Part shown: positions 1 to 11,148 of the stretch, piece by piece
Layout of the letters: each line of letters starts with the position of its first letter
Position numbering within the stretch: the first letter of the stretch is position 1
Source: Allolobophora icterica
Lineage: Eukaryota; Annelida; Clitellata; Crassiclitellata; Lumbricidae
Assembly: GCA_963556255.1 (NCBI GenBank)
Contig: OY744613.1
Location: forward strand, 51,870,949 to 51,934,948
Length of the DNA stretch: 64,000 nucleotides
Reading direction: 5' to 3'
The notes under the pieces: generated by a model
Seen by the model: the letters and a program-made list of their open reading frames with translations, nothing else
What the model was told of the DNA's origin: nothing
The model's database searches: none
Made by a program: the position numbers and the translations under genes

Positions 1-1916
1 GGTCGAAAGGACCCCAGGCCCGCTTTTCCACGGATAACTTTAAACGGCTAAGAAATTGAAAAATGGTTTTAGGACATCCTAAAGCCTTCAATTTGGTTTC
101 GTATGATATATTTTGCGTGATTATTCTTCCACCCTGTAGCCCACAGCCATAGCATATACTAAGGACACCCAAGATATGCGGCTGATGGTAATACTTTCAC
201 GTACTTTCTTTACTGGTTTTCGTGAGCTATGTCAACTTATTTCCGTTTAAGCTTTTACTGTTTGCTTCATGTAGGCTATGTGTAGACCTACCTGTTGAAA
301 TGATGCAACACCAAGGTTTGCTGAAGCACACCTGTATCCTATATGGTTTAAAATTTAATTAAAGTACATGTAGGCCTGTATACTTAATGAAATTTGTTAA
401 AGTTGTTCTTTCTTAGTCATACTGCTGTTATCAAACCCAGATATAGATCTGTTCAAGCCGATTCTTCTGTCAGCTGCTCTTTTTACGTTGTTGCCTCTGT
501 TTTTTTTGTTATGTAGGCTACTATATAAAGACACTGTGTCGTAACAAAGACGATTAGCGTCGCCCCTCTCCTTTTTTATCCGGGCTTGGGACAGGCACTT
601 CCAGAGCATCGACGTAGCCTACGTCCATATGTTCCTCTGTAGGCCTATAATATAAACAACGTGGTTGCCACTGACTTCGCAACAATAGAGCGCTGCTAAC
701 TACCAGCCACACACCATAATGCAATTCGGTAAATAACAAAAACGAACTTTAATTGACATTTTAAGAAACGGAACTCGTCATCGTAAGCTCCAAACTAAGG
801 TCAAGTGCAGGGCACCAGCCTATCCACGAGCGCTACGTCAAATCAGAAGGTGTTTCCAGAGAGTAATCCAAAACAGTTCCGAGTCCAGAACTAAATAAAG
901 TAGTGTCTGAAACGGCAATATAATGCATTTAACGTTATCTAAATTCGAAAACGCGCGAATACGAACTGCAGCGAGTTCGTGTTCGTTACTTACTTACGTA
1001 GCGAATTGAATTGTGGGATGTACATGGTGGGTAGCATCGCTCGATTGAAGCAGTCAGTGGCAACCATGTTGTCTAAATACACACGTGCTCAGTCTGCGTG
1101 AATACCGGAAAATGTGTCGTGTAAATATTTTCTTGTTTAAGGTAATTTAGCACCTTATTAATATCTAAAAATGCGTGCATTATATTCGGAACTTATTCCT
1201 GATCTCTTTCAACTTTCTTACCCAACAAAATCTGAGTTCTGGTTTCTGGAGGACTAGTAGGCAAATTGTTACAGAATTAATTATTTTGTAGGTTTAATAT
1301 CTTTCAGTTACTTTCTTACCAATTCGGCTGTGTATCTTGTAAATCCATAGAGAAGGAATAAGAATCAAACAGTTGTGTAAACTGCATCAAGACCAATATC
1401 AAAACTCGGATCGTTCACAGTTATTAGCTTTCGTTTGAAGAATTACATTGCTATATAATATGCGTAATCCGAAGCTAAATCGTCTGAATTGATCGTTTTA
1501 TTTTAACTCTACCTCGTTCTGATAATCTGATTAGAAAAAGCTTTATTATTAGGATGCTTTTTGATGTTGTTTAATTAGTAAAACTTCTCAAATTCTGCTA
1601 CCCTTTTCAGATTATAGTAACTATTATAGATTTAAATTTTCTCTCTTGTTATGATGCTTTGATTTAGTGTTATTAGTAATTTTCTACTTTAAAAAATTTA
1701 AATGTATACTCTTTTTTTAAATTTTTTTTTAAAATTTATTTATATTTTTTTCAAATATTATTATCTTCTTATTACTTCTATGTTTTATATTTTTCTATAC
1801 TTGTTCACCAATGTGCAGTTCGCTTTTGGTTTATCAATAAAGAATATTAATAATAATAATTAATAATAATTAAATTTATTGTTTTAACTTAAAAAATCTA
1901 AATATTGTTTTAACAG
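1..1916 (+). repeat. Paralogous block A, left part: promoter/5'-exon-like module
   Basis: This gene-free stretch is closely similar to 21613-23981, apart from the piggyBac insertion there, and from about 1257 onward also to 15657-15974. It holds a TATA-like word near 521-530, then a conserved segment ending AAG/GTAATT near 1140 that looks like a splice donor. An AT-rich stretch follows and ends in TTTTAACAG at 1908-1916, a splice-acceptor-like end. In block C the same module precedes a plus-strand zinc-finger gene. Here the exon after the acceptor is broken by two LINE insertions, so it may be an orphan promoter. The repeat itself is seen in sequence; the promoter and intron reading is inference. 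No coding gene was found; short ORFs inside are not conserved. Confidence 0.6.
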
Positions 1917-1950
1917 GGTCGTCCTTCATTAACAGAAGTAGCCTGGGATA

Positions 1951-2570
1951 CTAGAGGTGGTAGAAAGCTTCACATTCCTAGGATCACTGGTTGGAAAGGA
2001 GGGAAAGTGTGATCCAGAAATAAAACGAAGGATTGCTATAGGGAAAGCTGCAATGACCGGACTGGAAAAGATATGGAAAGACAAACATGTGAGCATAGAA
2101 ACAAAAAAAGGCTCGTGAGAGCACTAATCTTTCCTACGGTACTGTATACGGTTGCGAGACGTGGACAATGACAAAGAACATGGAAAATAAGGTTAACGCT
2201 TGTGAAATGTGGATATGGAGGAAGATGCTGAGAATATCTTGGACTGAGAAAAGAACGAACGAATCAATACGAGAGGAGATTGGAGTTGAGAATGAAGAGT
2301 CGTTAAAACAAACTGCGACAAGAATGAAGCTAAGGTTCTTTGGACATGTTAAGCGATCTGATGGTCTGGAGAAGGAAATGATGCTGGCGTGCGGTGAGGG
2401 GAGGAGAAGACAGGGTCGCCCAAGGAGGAGATGGATGGATGAGATACAAGATGTAACTGGCATGAATTTGGCGGAATTAAGAGACTTGTCATCGAATAGG
2501 AAACAATGGAGTGTGTTCACCAGGACGATCGCTAGAGCTCCACGAGCTGACAGCACAAGGTGACAAGGTG
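1951..2570 (+). mobile_element. 5'-truncated LINE 3' end with 11-bp target duplication
   Basis: The plus strand encodes the C-terminal end of a non-LTR retrotransposon polyprotein. It reads LGSLVG..., then a LYGCETWT motif, FFGHVKR, and a GRPRRRWMDEI box ending near 2563. The insert is flanked by the same 11 bases, AGCCTGGGATA, at 1940-1950 and 2571-2581. The paralogous exons at 15975 and 23982 have a single copy of this site. The 3' end has a short ACAAGGTG tandem tail instead of poly-A. The missing 5' part and the exact target duplication are typical of target-primed insertion. It interrupts the block A copy of the putative 5' exon. Confidence 0.85.
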
Positions 2571-2623
2571 AGCCTGGGATATTGAAGAGAGATGCAACAC
2601 TGCAAGACAGTTGACTCCTGTTA

Positions 2624-3692
2624 TGAATCAATCAATCAATCAATCAATCATGGAATTTATATAGCGCCTCTTCAAGGGCTCTACTCAGAGGCACTCCCAA
2701 GCCAGGCCTGATCAAACAGAAAAGTCTTCAATAGAGCGTAAAAAGAAGACGGGTGAGTACGGGGAGAGAGGCGAAGGAGAGGTGGTAAGTCATTCCACGC
2801 AGTTGGGCCAGCGACAGAGAATGCTCGGCGCTGCATAGTAGCAGTGCGGGCATACGGGACTATAAAGTCGCCCCGAGAAGAGGAACGGAGGGCTGAGCGA
2901 CCCGTAAGAGAAGAAGAGAGAGTGAAAACAGAGCATAGGTAGGAAGGAGCCATACCCAATACACATTGCCAGGCGAGAGAGCAAAGCCGATACAGGATAC
3001 GCTGCCGGATGGGAAGCCAATGAAGAGTATGATGCATGTAGGAGGATACACTACCATAGCGGGGTATGGAGCCAACAAGGCGCGCCGCAGACCGCAGGAT
3101 CCTCTCAAGGAAGGGCAGGCGGGTTTGAGGAAGACCGGTGTAGAGAGAAGAGCAATAATCTAAACGAGAGCAAACAAAGGCATGGATAAGAGTTGAAGCA
3201 GCAGAGGCTGAGAGAGAGCGAGCAACAACCCTGAGCTGGCGGAGATGGTAGAAACAGGAGCGAGACAGAGAAGAGAGGTGCTTAGAGTAAAGGTTAGTTC
3301 CTGGTCAAGAATGACACCAAGGTTCCGGACAGAGGTAGAAAATGATATTAGAGGAAATTCAGCAGCCAAAAGGGTCAGGTCAAGTTTTGCTAACTGCTGG
3401 CGAGTACCCAGCCATATGTACTGTGTCTTAAGAGGATTAAGTCTCAGGCGATTGGAAGAAAGCCAGGCAGATAGAGTGTCAGTTGCACGAGACATCAAGC
3501 GAACAGCACTCAGAGCATCCCGTGCAGAGCAATGCAGATAGGACTGGAGATCATCAGCGTAAGAATGGCTAGAAAGAGCACTAGCAGCAAGAACAGATTC
3601 AAGGTCAGCAGTAAAGAGGATATAAAGAAGAGGGCCAAGCACAGAACCCTGGGGGAGGCCAACAGGTACAGGAATCCAAGGAGAACGCGAGG
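2624..3692 (-). mobile_element. 5'-truncated CR1/L2-like LINE, minus strand
   Basis: Minus-strand frames encode reverse transcriptase motifs: GLPQGSVLGPLLY and the catalytic SYADD in the 3160-3840 frame. After a frameshift comes the C-terminal domain (LHWLPIRQRI and FSVAGPTAWNDLP, 2681-3037). The 3' end, at the left, carries an AATC tetranucleotide tail at about 2625-2650 and a TATAGCGCC word near 2659, both usual for CR1/L2-type ends. It lies in the block A exon copy: paralogous flanks (GACTCTTGTGAAGCTCC at about 16040) are joined where this insert sits. It is frameshifted and truncated, so inactive. Confidence 0.85.
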
Positions 3693-4467
3693 AAGCTCCT
3701 ATTCTATAGAGCGGAGAGCAACAGACTATTTCACTACAGTAAACACTGTCTAGATCTAGAAAATCATCTTGGAATATAGTAAAATTATTGTCCTTAACTG
3801 TATGATAAGAATTTCGATGAACGAAAGAAAAGCCGGACACTTTTTGGGCACTACAACCTCTAAGACATTTAATAACAGCACCAAAGTAAAACTATATTGC
3901 ATCAGGAACAAAAAAGTGCCAACTTCCTTCATTCAGACCTTGAGCCGTTAAAGAACGAATCACAAGGTCCTATACTATAGGCACAGAGCCACTGGATTGT
4001 GGGCAACAATCAATGCTTCAATAATCAAAGTAGAATAATAAGCTAATTAATTTTACTATTATTATAACACATCACGAATGCAACGACAATAGCCTAAGTA
4101 TCAATAGTGTAAAATAGTCTCACAATAAAAAATCTAGTCCAGTAGAAGACAATTTAATATTAAACAGTAAAGTTGTCGAGTAGTGGAACCCAGAATGAAA
4201 CACTTCACTGCGTCTTTAGTAACTGTAGCATAAATTTCATTATAATGTCGTGCACCAATTCTAGTCTTACAATTATGTGAGAAGAAGGCAACACATTAGA
4301 TAAAATATTATGTGGTGCCTATAAGGGGAATATTTGGGTTCTCTACATCAGAATACCTAATGCCTACTGTCTAAGTATTCAGATATGAAAGTGATGCAAA
4401 TTAGCTAACTGTTCACAGAAATTCTGTAGCATCTCATCTTTATCTCAAATTGAAATTGTTTTCAACT
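3693..4467. other. Paralogous non-coding DNA shared with B and C
   Basis: From about 3715 to 4010 the sequence matches 16078-16345 (B) and 24071-24348 (C), continuing the exon-like module after the LINE insertions. From 4010 to 4467 only B matches (16345-16792); this part is the 3' flank of the minus-strand zinc-finger gene. No coding gene was seen. Confidence 0.55.
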
Positions 4468-6027
4468 TTAAGTTTGTGGAATCATATTTCTGCACAGGTC
4501 AATAACTAAGTCATCAGGTGGAGAAAATCGATGGCTACAACAATGCTGTAGAAATTCTTTCTCTATTTCATGCAATTCGTCGCATATACCACATCCAAAC
4601 GATTTTGACAAAGAAGCTTTTGCATCCACAGAAGATTTGAATTTGCTACCATACAGACAACCTCCATCTCTTATTTTCGGCAAAGGACCTGCAATTCCAC
4701 TAGAATCCAGAAATATCTTCTTTGAGAAACGATCATTTGGTTTATCAATAATGCCTGTACTATTAAATGTGATGAATTGATCAGAAATGTCGGAAATTAC
4801 TTTGCATCCCATTTTAAGATCATGTGGCTGTGTTCCTGCATGGAGTCTAAACTGCTTCGCTGAAGAACTGCTCTTGGCATAAGATTTATTGCACGTGTGT
4901 TGCTCCTCAGTTGCATGAGTTCTTCTGTGAATGTTCAGACCTCCAGTTTGTGTGAATCCTTTATTACAAACCTCACATATGTATGGTTTTTCTCCTGTAT
5001 GAGTTCTCATATGAAGCTTAAGATCACTGCCTGATCTAAATGTTTTCTGACATAACTGGCACTTGTATGGTTTTTCACGAGTATGGGTTCTCATGTGTAT
5101 TTTCATTTCACTATGACTAACAAATGATTTCTGACATAACTGGCACCTGTACGGTTTTTCACCAGTATGTGTTCTCATGTGCATTTTCAGACGACCACCT
5201 TCACTAAACGTTTTCAGACATAGCTGGCACCTGTATGGTTTTTCACCAGTATGGGTTCTCATATGACTCGTTAGACTACCGCTAACTCTAAATGATTTCT
5301 GACATAACTGGCACCTATATGGTTTTTCACCAGTATGGGTTCTGATATGACTCATTAGATTACCGCTAACTCTAAATGATTTCTGACATAACTGGCACAT
5401 GTATGGCTTTTCGCCAGTATGGGTTCTCTTGTGTATTTTTAGAGCACTACAATGAGCAAATGACCTCTGACATAGCTGGCACTTGTACGGTTTTTCACCA
5501 GTATGGGTTCTCATGTGGCTTTTCATATGACTGTAATTGACAAATGATTTATGACATAACTGGCACATGTATGGTTTTTCACCAGTATGGTTTCTCATGT
5601 GCATTTTCATTCCATAATGTGTACCAAATGGTTTCTGGCATAACTGGCACGTGTATGGTTTTTCGCCAGTATGGGTTCTCATGTGACGTTCAAGATGACT
5701 ACGTCGAGCAAATGTTTTCTGACATAAGTGACATTTGTGTGGTTTCTCGCCAGTATGGGTCTTCATGTGCGTTCCCAGACGGCTTTGTCTAGTAAATGAT
5801 TTCTCACATAACTGGCACCTATATGGTGTTTCACAAGTATGGGTTCTCATGTGCGTTTTCAGATTAGGACCTTGAGAAAATGATTTCTGACATAATTGGC
5901 ACCTGTACGGTTTTTCGCCAGTATGGGTTCTCATATGCTGTGTTAGTTGACCAACCTGATTAAATGGCTTCAAACATATCTCGCACTTATACTGTTTTCC
6001 TCCTGTATGGGTTCTCGTATTCGCCAT
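4468..6027 (-). CDS. C2H2 zinc-finger protein, 13 fingers (block A copy)
   Basis: This is a probable nuclear DNA-binding protein. From the ATG at 6027 it has 519 residues: 13 tandem C2H2 fingers of 28 residues (C-X2-C-X12-H-X3-H, TGEKP linkers), a degenerate 14th finger that has lost its second Cys, a Ser-rich spacer and a conserved C-terminal module ([15 protein letters not shown]). The N-terminus starts in mid-finger: ANTRTHTGG looks like the end of a lost finger with His changed to Asn. Upstream lies a 17-bp minisatellite with stops in all frames used. The closest relative is the block B gene at 16793-18436, which has one more finger. The ORF is intact; whether a promoter remains is unknown. 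Target sites cannot be read with confidence. Confidence 0.85.
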   Translation of the reverse strand: MANTRTHTGGKQYKCEICLKPFNQVGQLTQHMRTHTGEKPYRCQLCQKSFSQGPNLKTHMRTHTCETPYRCQLCEKSFTRQSRLGTHMKTHTGEKPHKCHLCQKTFARRSHLERHMRTHTGEKPYTCQLCQKPFGTHYGMKMHMRNHTGEKPYMCQLCHKSFVNYSHMKSHMRTHTGEKPYKCQLCQRSFAHCSALKIHKRTHTGEKPYMCQLCQKSFRVSGNLMSHIRTHTGEKPYRCQLCQKSFRVSGSLTSHMRTHTGEKPYRCQLCLKTFSEGGRLKMHMRTHTGEKPYRCQLCQKSFVSHSEMKIHMRTHTREKPYKCQLCQKTFRSGSDLKLHMRTHTGEKPYICEVCNKGFTQTGGLNIHRRTHATEEQHTCNKSYAKSSSSAKQFRLHAGTQPHDLKMGCKVISDISDQFITFNSTGIIDKPNDRFSKKIFLDSSGIAGPLPKIRDGGCLYGSKFKSSVDAKASLSKSFGCGICDELHEIEKEFLQHCCSHRFSPPDDLVIDLCRNMIPQT

Positions 6028-6035
6028 CAGGCTAC

Positions 6036-6124
6036 TCACGTAATTGATAATTTCACGTAATTGATAATTTCACGTAATTGATAATTTCACGTAATTGATA
6101 ATTTCACGTAATTGATAATTTCAC
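6036..6124. repeat. 17-bp minisatellite, five units
   Basis: Five exact copies of TCACGTAATTGATAATT plus a partial unit lie directly upstream of the minus-strand zinc-finger ORF. Block B has the same five units at 18445-18533, so the expansion predates the duplication or has been homogenised since. Since 17 is not a multiple of three, the array cuts the finger frame. Confidence 0.9.
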
Positions 6125-8497
6125 TGTTTTTCTTCCATATGGACAGTACAAGTTCTTTGAAGAGCTCTCAGAAGATCACTAATGGTTTCCGAAATAATTG
6201 ACATCTGTGTGGTTATTTAATACATATTCGTCTGTGCGTCTCCAATCGCCAGATTCTAGACAAAGTTAGAATGTGTTTCTGCAGTTGTTGTTGTCATAGC
6301 CTTGCAACACCATTAGGATCCAGTTTTTTTTCAGATTATCAACGATTTTTTTAATGGTTGCATTTCAGTTTCTTACAAGAAGCATTCATGTTTCATCTGT
6401 CAGCAGTAGTTTTTCTTATAGTAAAGCTACCCAACCTTTGTGTAATAGCCCACTTTTAGGCTATTGTTCAGTTTGATTTCAACTGAAGATCAAATAGTTG
6501 GCAATAGCGAAACTGTTAGTCATATAAATCCACTGTAAAGTTCTTGGTGAAGATCAATGAGGTGCAGACCTTGTCCTGTAAAGTACATTTTGAAGTTCTA
6601 ACAGAAAGTTGCTCATCTTCTTCATATACCTGCTACAAAGAACAGTAAAACTTCAATATTAATATGGTTCAAAATATAGAACATAATTTAATTACAGTTC
6701 ATTGAAGTCGAATGACTGTTCTCCACTCGTAGTTGCATGACTAGTTAGTAATACTAGCAGGACCCAGTTCCAAGAATTACTTAACAATTTTTGTAAGAAT
6801 TAGTCTTGCTCAAACCCTCAGTGCTACACCTCTGTTTCAAAACATAACTAACATAACTATCATATCCTCACAGTAGTTTCCAAAAGTAGAACAGCTAAAA
6901 CCTGGTAAATTTGAAAACAGGGTTTCATATTATGTTATAGAAGATATGATTTAAACCTGACAACTGAAGTATACACAAAGCACTTCAAAGATAAATGAGA
7001 CAAAAGTCTTAACAGTTCAGTTTATGGTTTTGTTTAGTAAAATGCAATAGCTTCTGAAGGTATAGCTCCATCATCCATCCTTCTCTCGCACTTTGCCACT
7101 CGCTACTTGCATATTCGGGCAAGGATTAGGTCATCCACCATACACTACGTCTACTTGCACAGGATGACCACATGCCAGTGTTATGTTGGGGGTAGTAGTC
7201 GAACATCAGTGGCTTTAAGAGACAATTTATGTTCCATTTTCCAACTCTGAAGAGCAAGAAGGACGGACGATGGAGAACATCAAAGATTGGAGATGGTGTC
7301 TCGTAAAACACGGAGAAAGGACAGAGGAACCAAAGCCTTATCTATCTTAAACATGATGGTGAGTGTCATGTTAGGCAGGAGAGGTAACCAGAGAAAGCTC
7401 TGTACAAAAACAATATCATCTAAGGATGGGCAATTGGAATTTTCGAACAAAGCAATGAGCTGGGAAGAATAACCTTGTCAAATGATGGGCAGAACTAGAA
7501 TTAACGACCTGCAAGGATGTAGCAAGAGGTGAAGGTCAAGGGTGTCTGTATGGTGCATCATATAACTGCTGTAATATTAAAAGCATTTAAAATGCTGTAT
7601 TGCTGGTGTAACATGCATAACTTATAAAACTATAATTTCAACTGAGATTGGCTTTCATGCTCTGCCTAATTTTAATCACCTGTGGCTAAATTCAGGTAAA
7701 GTTTATTAATCACTGAAGATGAGAGAAGGCAAATGCACATTAATAGGACAAATAAGTTACAAAGATATATGACTTAAAGAAAGTTCTGAAAAAATATTGA
7801 CAAAAAGATTTTGTGCTTACGCAGCCGCATAGAGGTTGGACATACGATCGCCTCAAATTCATTGTAGAACTTTGCAGGTGAAATTTCAAACCTCTATTCG
7901 TGTATTATTGCTAATCTTTTTGTTATTGCTATTACTATTCTCACATTTATTGTTATTGTTAATCAAATAATAATAATTACTCAGATACTTAGTTTGTTCT
8001 AATCTATGAATTATCTGTAAATGCATTGGTAGCTGGAAAAAGATGTAATGATAACTGTAGTAACTGTAATAATAATAACATAATCTAATAACTTCTAGAG
8101 TGTTACTGTTTTAATGGTAAAGGCATTGGCTGATGTTTGCTACAAATAGCTGCGTAAGCCAAATTCCATGGTGGGTACATGACAAGACCCTTAAACAGCA
8201 TCAGCATGAAAAGAGTACCAGAAGTTTTTAGTCGAAATCAGAAGGCCAAGAGGACTTTGAAAAAGAGAGACAATTGTTCAACTGTTTGCAAAATAAGGTA
8301 AAATAAAGAGAATAGTGTTGCATAGTTGGTAGTAGTGAATTCCAGTGACAAGGACCGATGTGTAGAAGGCACAGAAACCAAGAGTCACTTATGGACAGTT
8401 TGGATAAAGAGCTGGAAACCATACACGAGCCTAAATTTGAAGATTACCTATATAATTAAAATAATAATATGACGACCGAAATATACTTCCAAAGGAT
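6125..8497. other. Gene-free DNA upstream of the block A zinc-finger gene
   Basis: 6125-6990 matches 18534-19515 of block B, including decayed finger remnants near 6130-6260. 8125-8497 matches 20050-20433. The middle part, about 6995-8125, has no counterpart in B, where a different insert lies at about 19520-20050. No convincing gene or RNA was found; the short ORFs at 7126-7472 look random. Confidence 0.5.
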
Positions 8498-8506
8498 ACC
8501 AAATTG

Positions 8507-9154
8507 GGTAAAGGTACGTTTTAGCGTAATTAATTATTGGACGAAATGTCCACGTTCGCTTTAGCGTAATTAATTATTGGAAGCTGTATTAGCGATGAAA
8601 ATACAAATCAAAGTGGAAGCTGGATTAGCGATGAAAATATAAGTCAAACTGGAAGCTGGATTAGCGATGAAAATGGAGATCAAACGAGAAGCTGGATGTG
8701 CAAAGAAGGTAATCCTCCACGTTACGTGCGTTCATTATATGTACACTCTTATAGTGGATACTTGCCAGCAATTGTGATGACTGATGAAAATATAACTCAA
8801 AATAGAAGTTGGATGATTGATGAAAATAGTATTGAAACTATAAGCTGGATAAATGATGAAAATATTACATAATAAACGGAAACTAGGAGTTGGAATTGCG
8901 ATGAAACTGTATCGTTTAACGCCGATAATTATCATTGCCGTGGATGAGCGATGAAAACATTTCATAGTAAAACTTGAAATAGAGGCTGGATTTGCGATGA
9001 AAATGAGCTAAAAGTGGAAGCTGGATGGATGAACGATTAAAATGTGTAATATTAAACTGAACTAGAAGCTGGAACGTGGATTAAATAATTATTTACGCTA
9101 TTCATTTTCCCGAAATCCTGCCAATAATTAATTACGCTAAAGCGTACGTTTACC
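8507..9154. mobile_element. Non-autonomous TIR element with internal minisatellite and 9-bp TSD
   Basis: The element is 648 bp. It begins GGTAAAGGTACGTTTTAGCG and ends in the inverted form (...GCGTACGTTTACC), giving 34-bp terminal inverted repeats with two mismatches. It is flanked by the direct repeat ACCAAATTG at 8498-8506 and 9155-9163. Block B has a single ACCAAATTG at 20434-20442 with the same flanks, which is the empty site. The core is about ten degenerate copies of a roughly 33-bp monomer (GAAGCTGGATTAGCGATGAA). Nine-base duplications with long TIRs fit a Mutator-like family, but there is no coding to prove it. Confidence 0.85.
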
Positions 9155-9747
9155 ACCAAATTGAATGCAGAAAATTACAACTGTGTAGGTAAGAAGAACG
9201 TAAGCATACATAGCATAATGTGCAACGGCAATCCGTTGGAAACTTAAATGCCTTGCATAGGGGGTCTACATACGCATAATTAATTATCATTGATCAATTT
9301 TGAGATTATGGTGGACACGTAGGCGCCCGAGCCAAACCCGGTTACAGAGATAAGTTATAAGAATTAATATGATCATAATCTAAGCGTGAAAAATTAAAAT
9401 AGAAGTAGTTTCCATCGGCATGCTATACCGATAATCAACTGCCAGACAAAGATTATCGAACCAACGTGACCTAGATTTCAATTCTTGCGTTCAAAATCGA
9501 AGGGCTCATCCTCTGTGTGTTTGCAAAACTATGGCGAATGAACAACAGTAGATAAGTGAGCTAAAAGTAGTTCATATTCTTACCAGTTCAACCTGAAGAA
9601 GTTATTGAAGCTTTAGTCTCATATCAGAGTATAGCTGTAATACGCACAAAATGGCGAATGACAAAAATATTTAATGAACGAAAATAAAAACTGGCCTTTA
9701 GCAGAACGTGCCACTGATGCAATTGCCATCTAGTGACTAAATTTCAC

Positions 9748-10535
9748 TGTCATCATCACAGTCCATGGGCTCAGCGCCCGTTGGTGTCAATCGCATGCTT
9801 CACCATTTTCCTCCAAACGTCACGTTCCTGTGCTATCAGGCTCAGCCTGTGTATGTCCATTTCGCACCAATCTTTAACATCGTCCAACCATTCTCTGCTC
9901 GGCCTCCCTCTGATCCCCGTACCGTCAATTAACCCAAACATGGTTTGCTTGATCAGTCTGTTGTTATCCATTCTGCACACATGTCCGAAGAAGTTGAGCT
10001 TTCTTTTCATTATCAGTTGCTTGATGTTTTTGGTGTTTCCAACTCTTAAGCGTACCTCTTTGTTTGTTATCTTTTGTTGCCACCTGATGTGTAATATCCT
10101 TCTGTAGCATCTCATTTCGAATGCCAGTAGTTTGTTTGTGTCGCGCTTTCGCAGAGTCCATGTCTCGCATGCGTATAACAGTACGCTAAATACGCATGTT
10201 TTGATTATTTCTATTTTGGTTTGGATAGTGATCTCGCGACTTCTCCAGATACTTCCAAATCCCGCCATTGCTCCTGCTGCCTTCGCAATTCTTCTTCCTA
10301 TCTCCTTCCCACAGTCGTTGTTCCACGTCAGCAGGCTTCCCAGGTAGACAAATTCTTCCACGTTCTCTATAGTGTCTCTCCATTCACCTCCACCACTGTC
10401 GTGTTATCCCTTCTCCCAAATGTCATTGTCTTTGTTTTGCTGTTGTTAATTCTCAGCCCTACCGCCTCCCCTTCCTTGTGTAGTGTCTTCACGTTTTCCT
10501 GTATGTTTTGGGTGTTTTCTTCTATCACTGTAGGA
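9748..10535 (-). mobile_element. RTE/ingi-like LINE fragment, minus strand
   Basis: Minus-strand frames 10600-10367 and 10361-9771 form the C-terminal part of a non-LTR polyprotein (SKTKTMTFGRR, EFVYLGSLL, LLYACETWTLRK, NFFGHVCRM, GRPSREWLDDV). They are separated by a frameshift near 10364. A short TCATCA-type tail lies at 9750-9758. Block B joins the two flanks (CTAAATTTCA to ATATTTAA, about 21030-21040), so this is an insertion in A only. Pseudogenised. Confidence 0.8.
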
Positions 10536-10662
10536 TTGATTATATTTAATGAGGACATAGCATCACTTGGACAAACATGACCGAGGACAATGGAGATCAT
10601 TTATTCGTACCCATCGCCGCCAAATGGCTGGCGTCAGGAACTGATGATGATGATGATGATAA
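10536..10662 (+). mobile_element. LINE 3'-terminal fragment with (TGA)n tail
   Basis: The plus-strand piece contains GACCGAGGACAATGGAGATC and TGGCTGGCGTCAGGAACTGA, followed by a short TGA run. The same 3' end occurs at 21037-21241 (plus) and 42105-42440 (minus, longer and coding). The TGA repeat is therefore the tail of this LINE family. Confidence 0.7.
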
Positions 10663-11148
10663 TGTGACAGTACTCCATATTAAGTGCTTTGTAATGGCGT
10701 GCAAAACATTGCTTTGAGCATCCCCACGTGACCATATTTCATTCTGAAACTTACCTACCCTGGACTACTGGCAGTTTTCAAGACAGCCCAGCACAAGCAG
10801 TTATTAGTCACAATACTTTCGGTCATTCATCAAACCCACAAACTTCTGAGACTTTAGTACCAGACGACCAGTGGTTTCGCATTTGTACTATCACAATTAA
10901 TAAAACGACATTGTGAAATAGGGGTCAGCCGGGTAGACATTTTCAACCGAGTACCGAATCCGAGTATTTGGATGTACTATTTGGATGTCCTCGGTCATTT
11001 GTCAAGTCTATCGCTCCCCTTAATGTTAGTCTCACATTATAGGGCCTACTAATATCATTTAGTTTCTGTTAAACATTCCATGATGGAAGGGCGGAGAAGT
11101 GTTAGGGCGGAAGAGGAGAGGGTTGAGCGGAGTGGTTAGACCTAGTCA
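10663..11148. other. No gene seen
   Basis: The only recognisable piece is a short minus-strand fragment of the same (TGA)-tailed LINE family at about 10990-11035 (CCTCGGTCATTTGTCAAGTC). Confidence 0.4.

Noticed and set aside
5544..5792. Antisense ORFs with repeated 28-residue pattern over zinc-finger genes (also 17785-18033, 34156-34425, 43982-44197, 47633-47890)
   Set aside because: Shadow frames of the finger repeats on the opposite strand.
6036..6124. Regular direct repeats as a CRISPR-like array
   Set aside because: Units are 17 bp head to tail with no spacers; a eukaryotic minisatellite.
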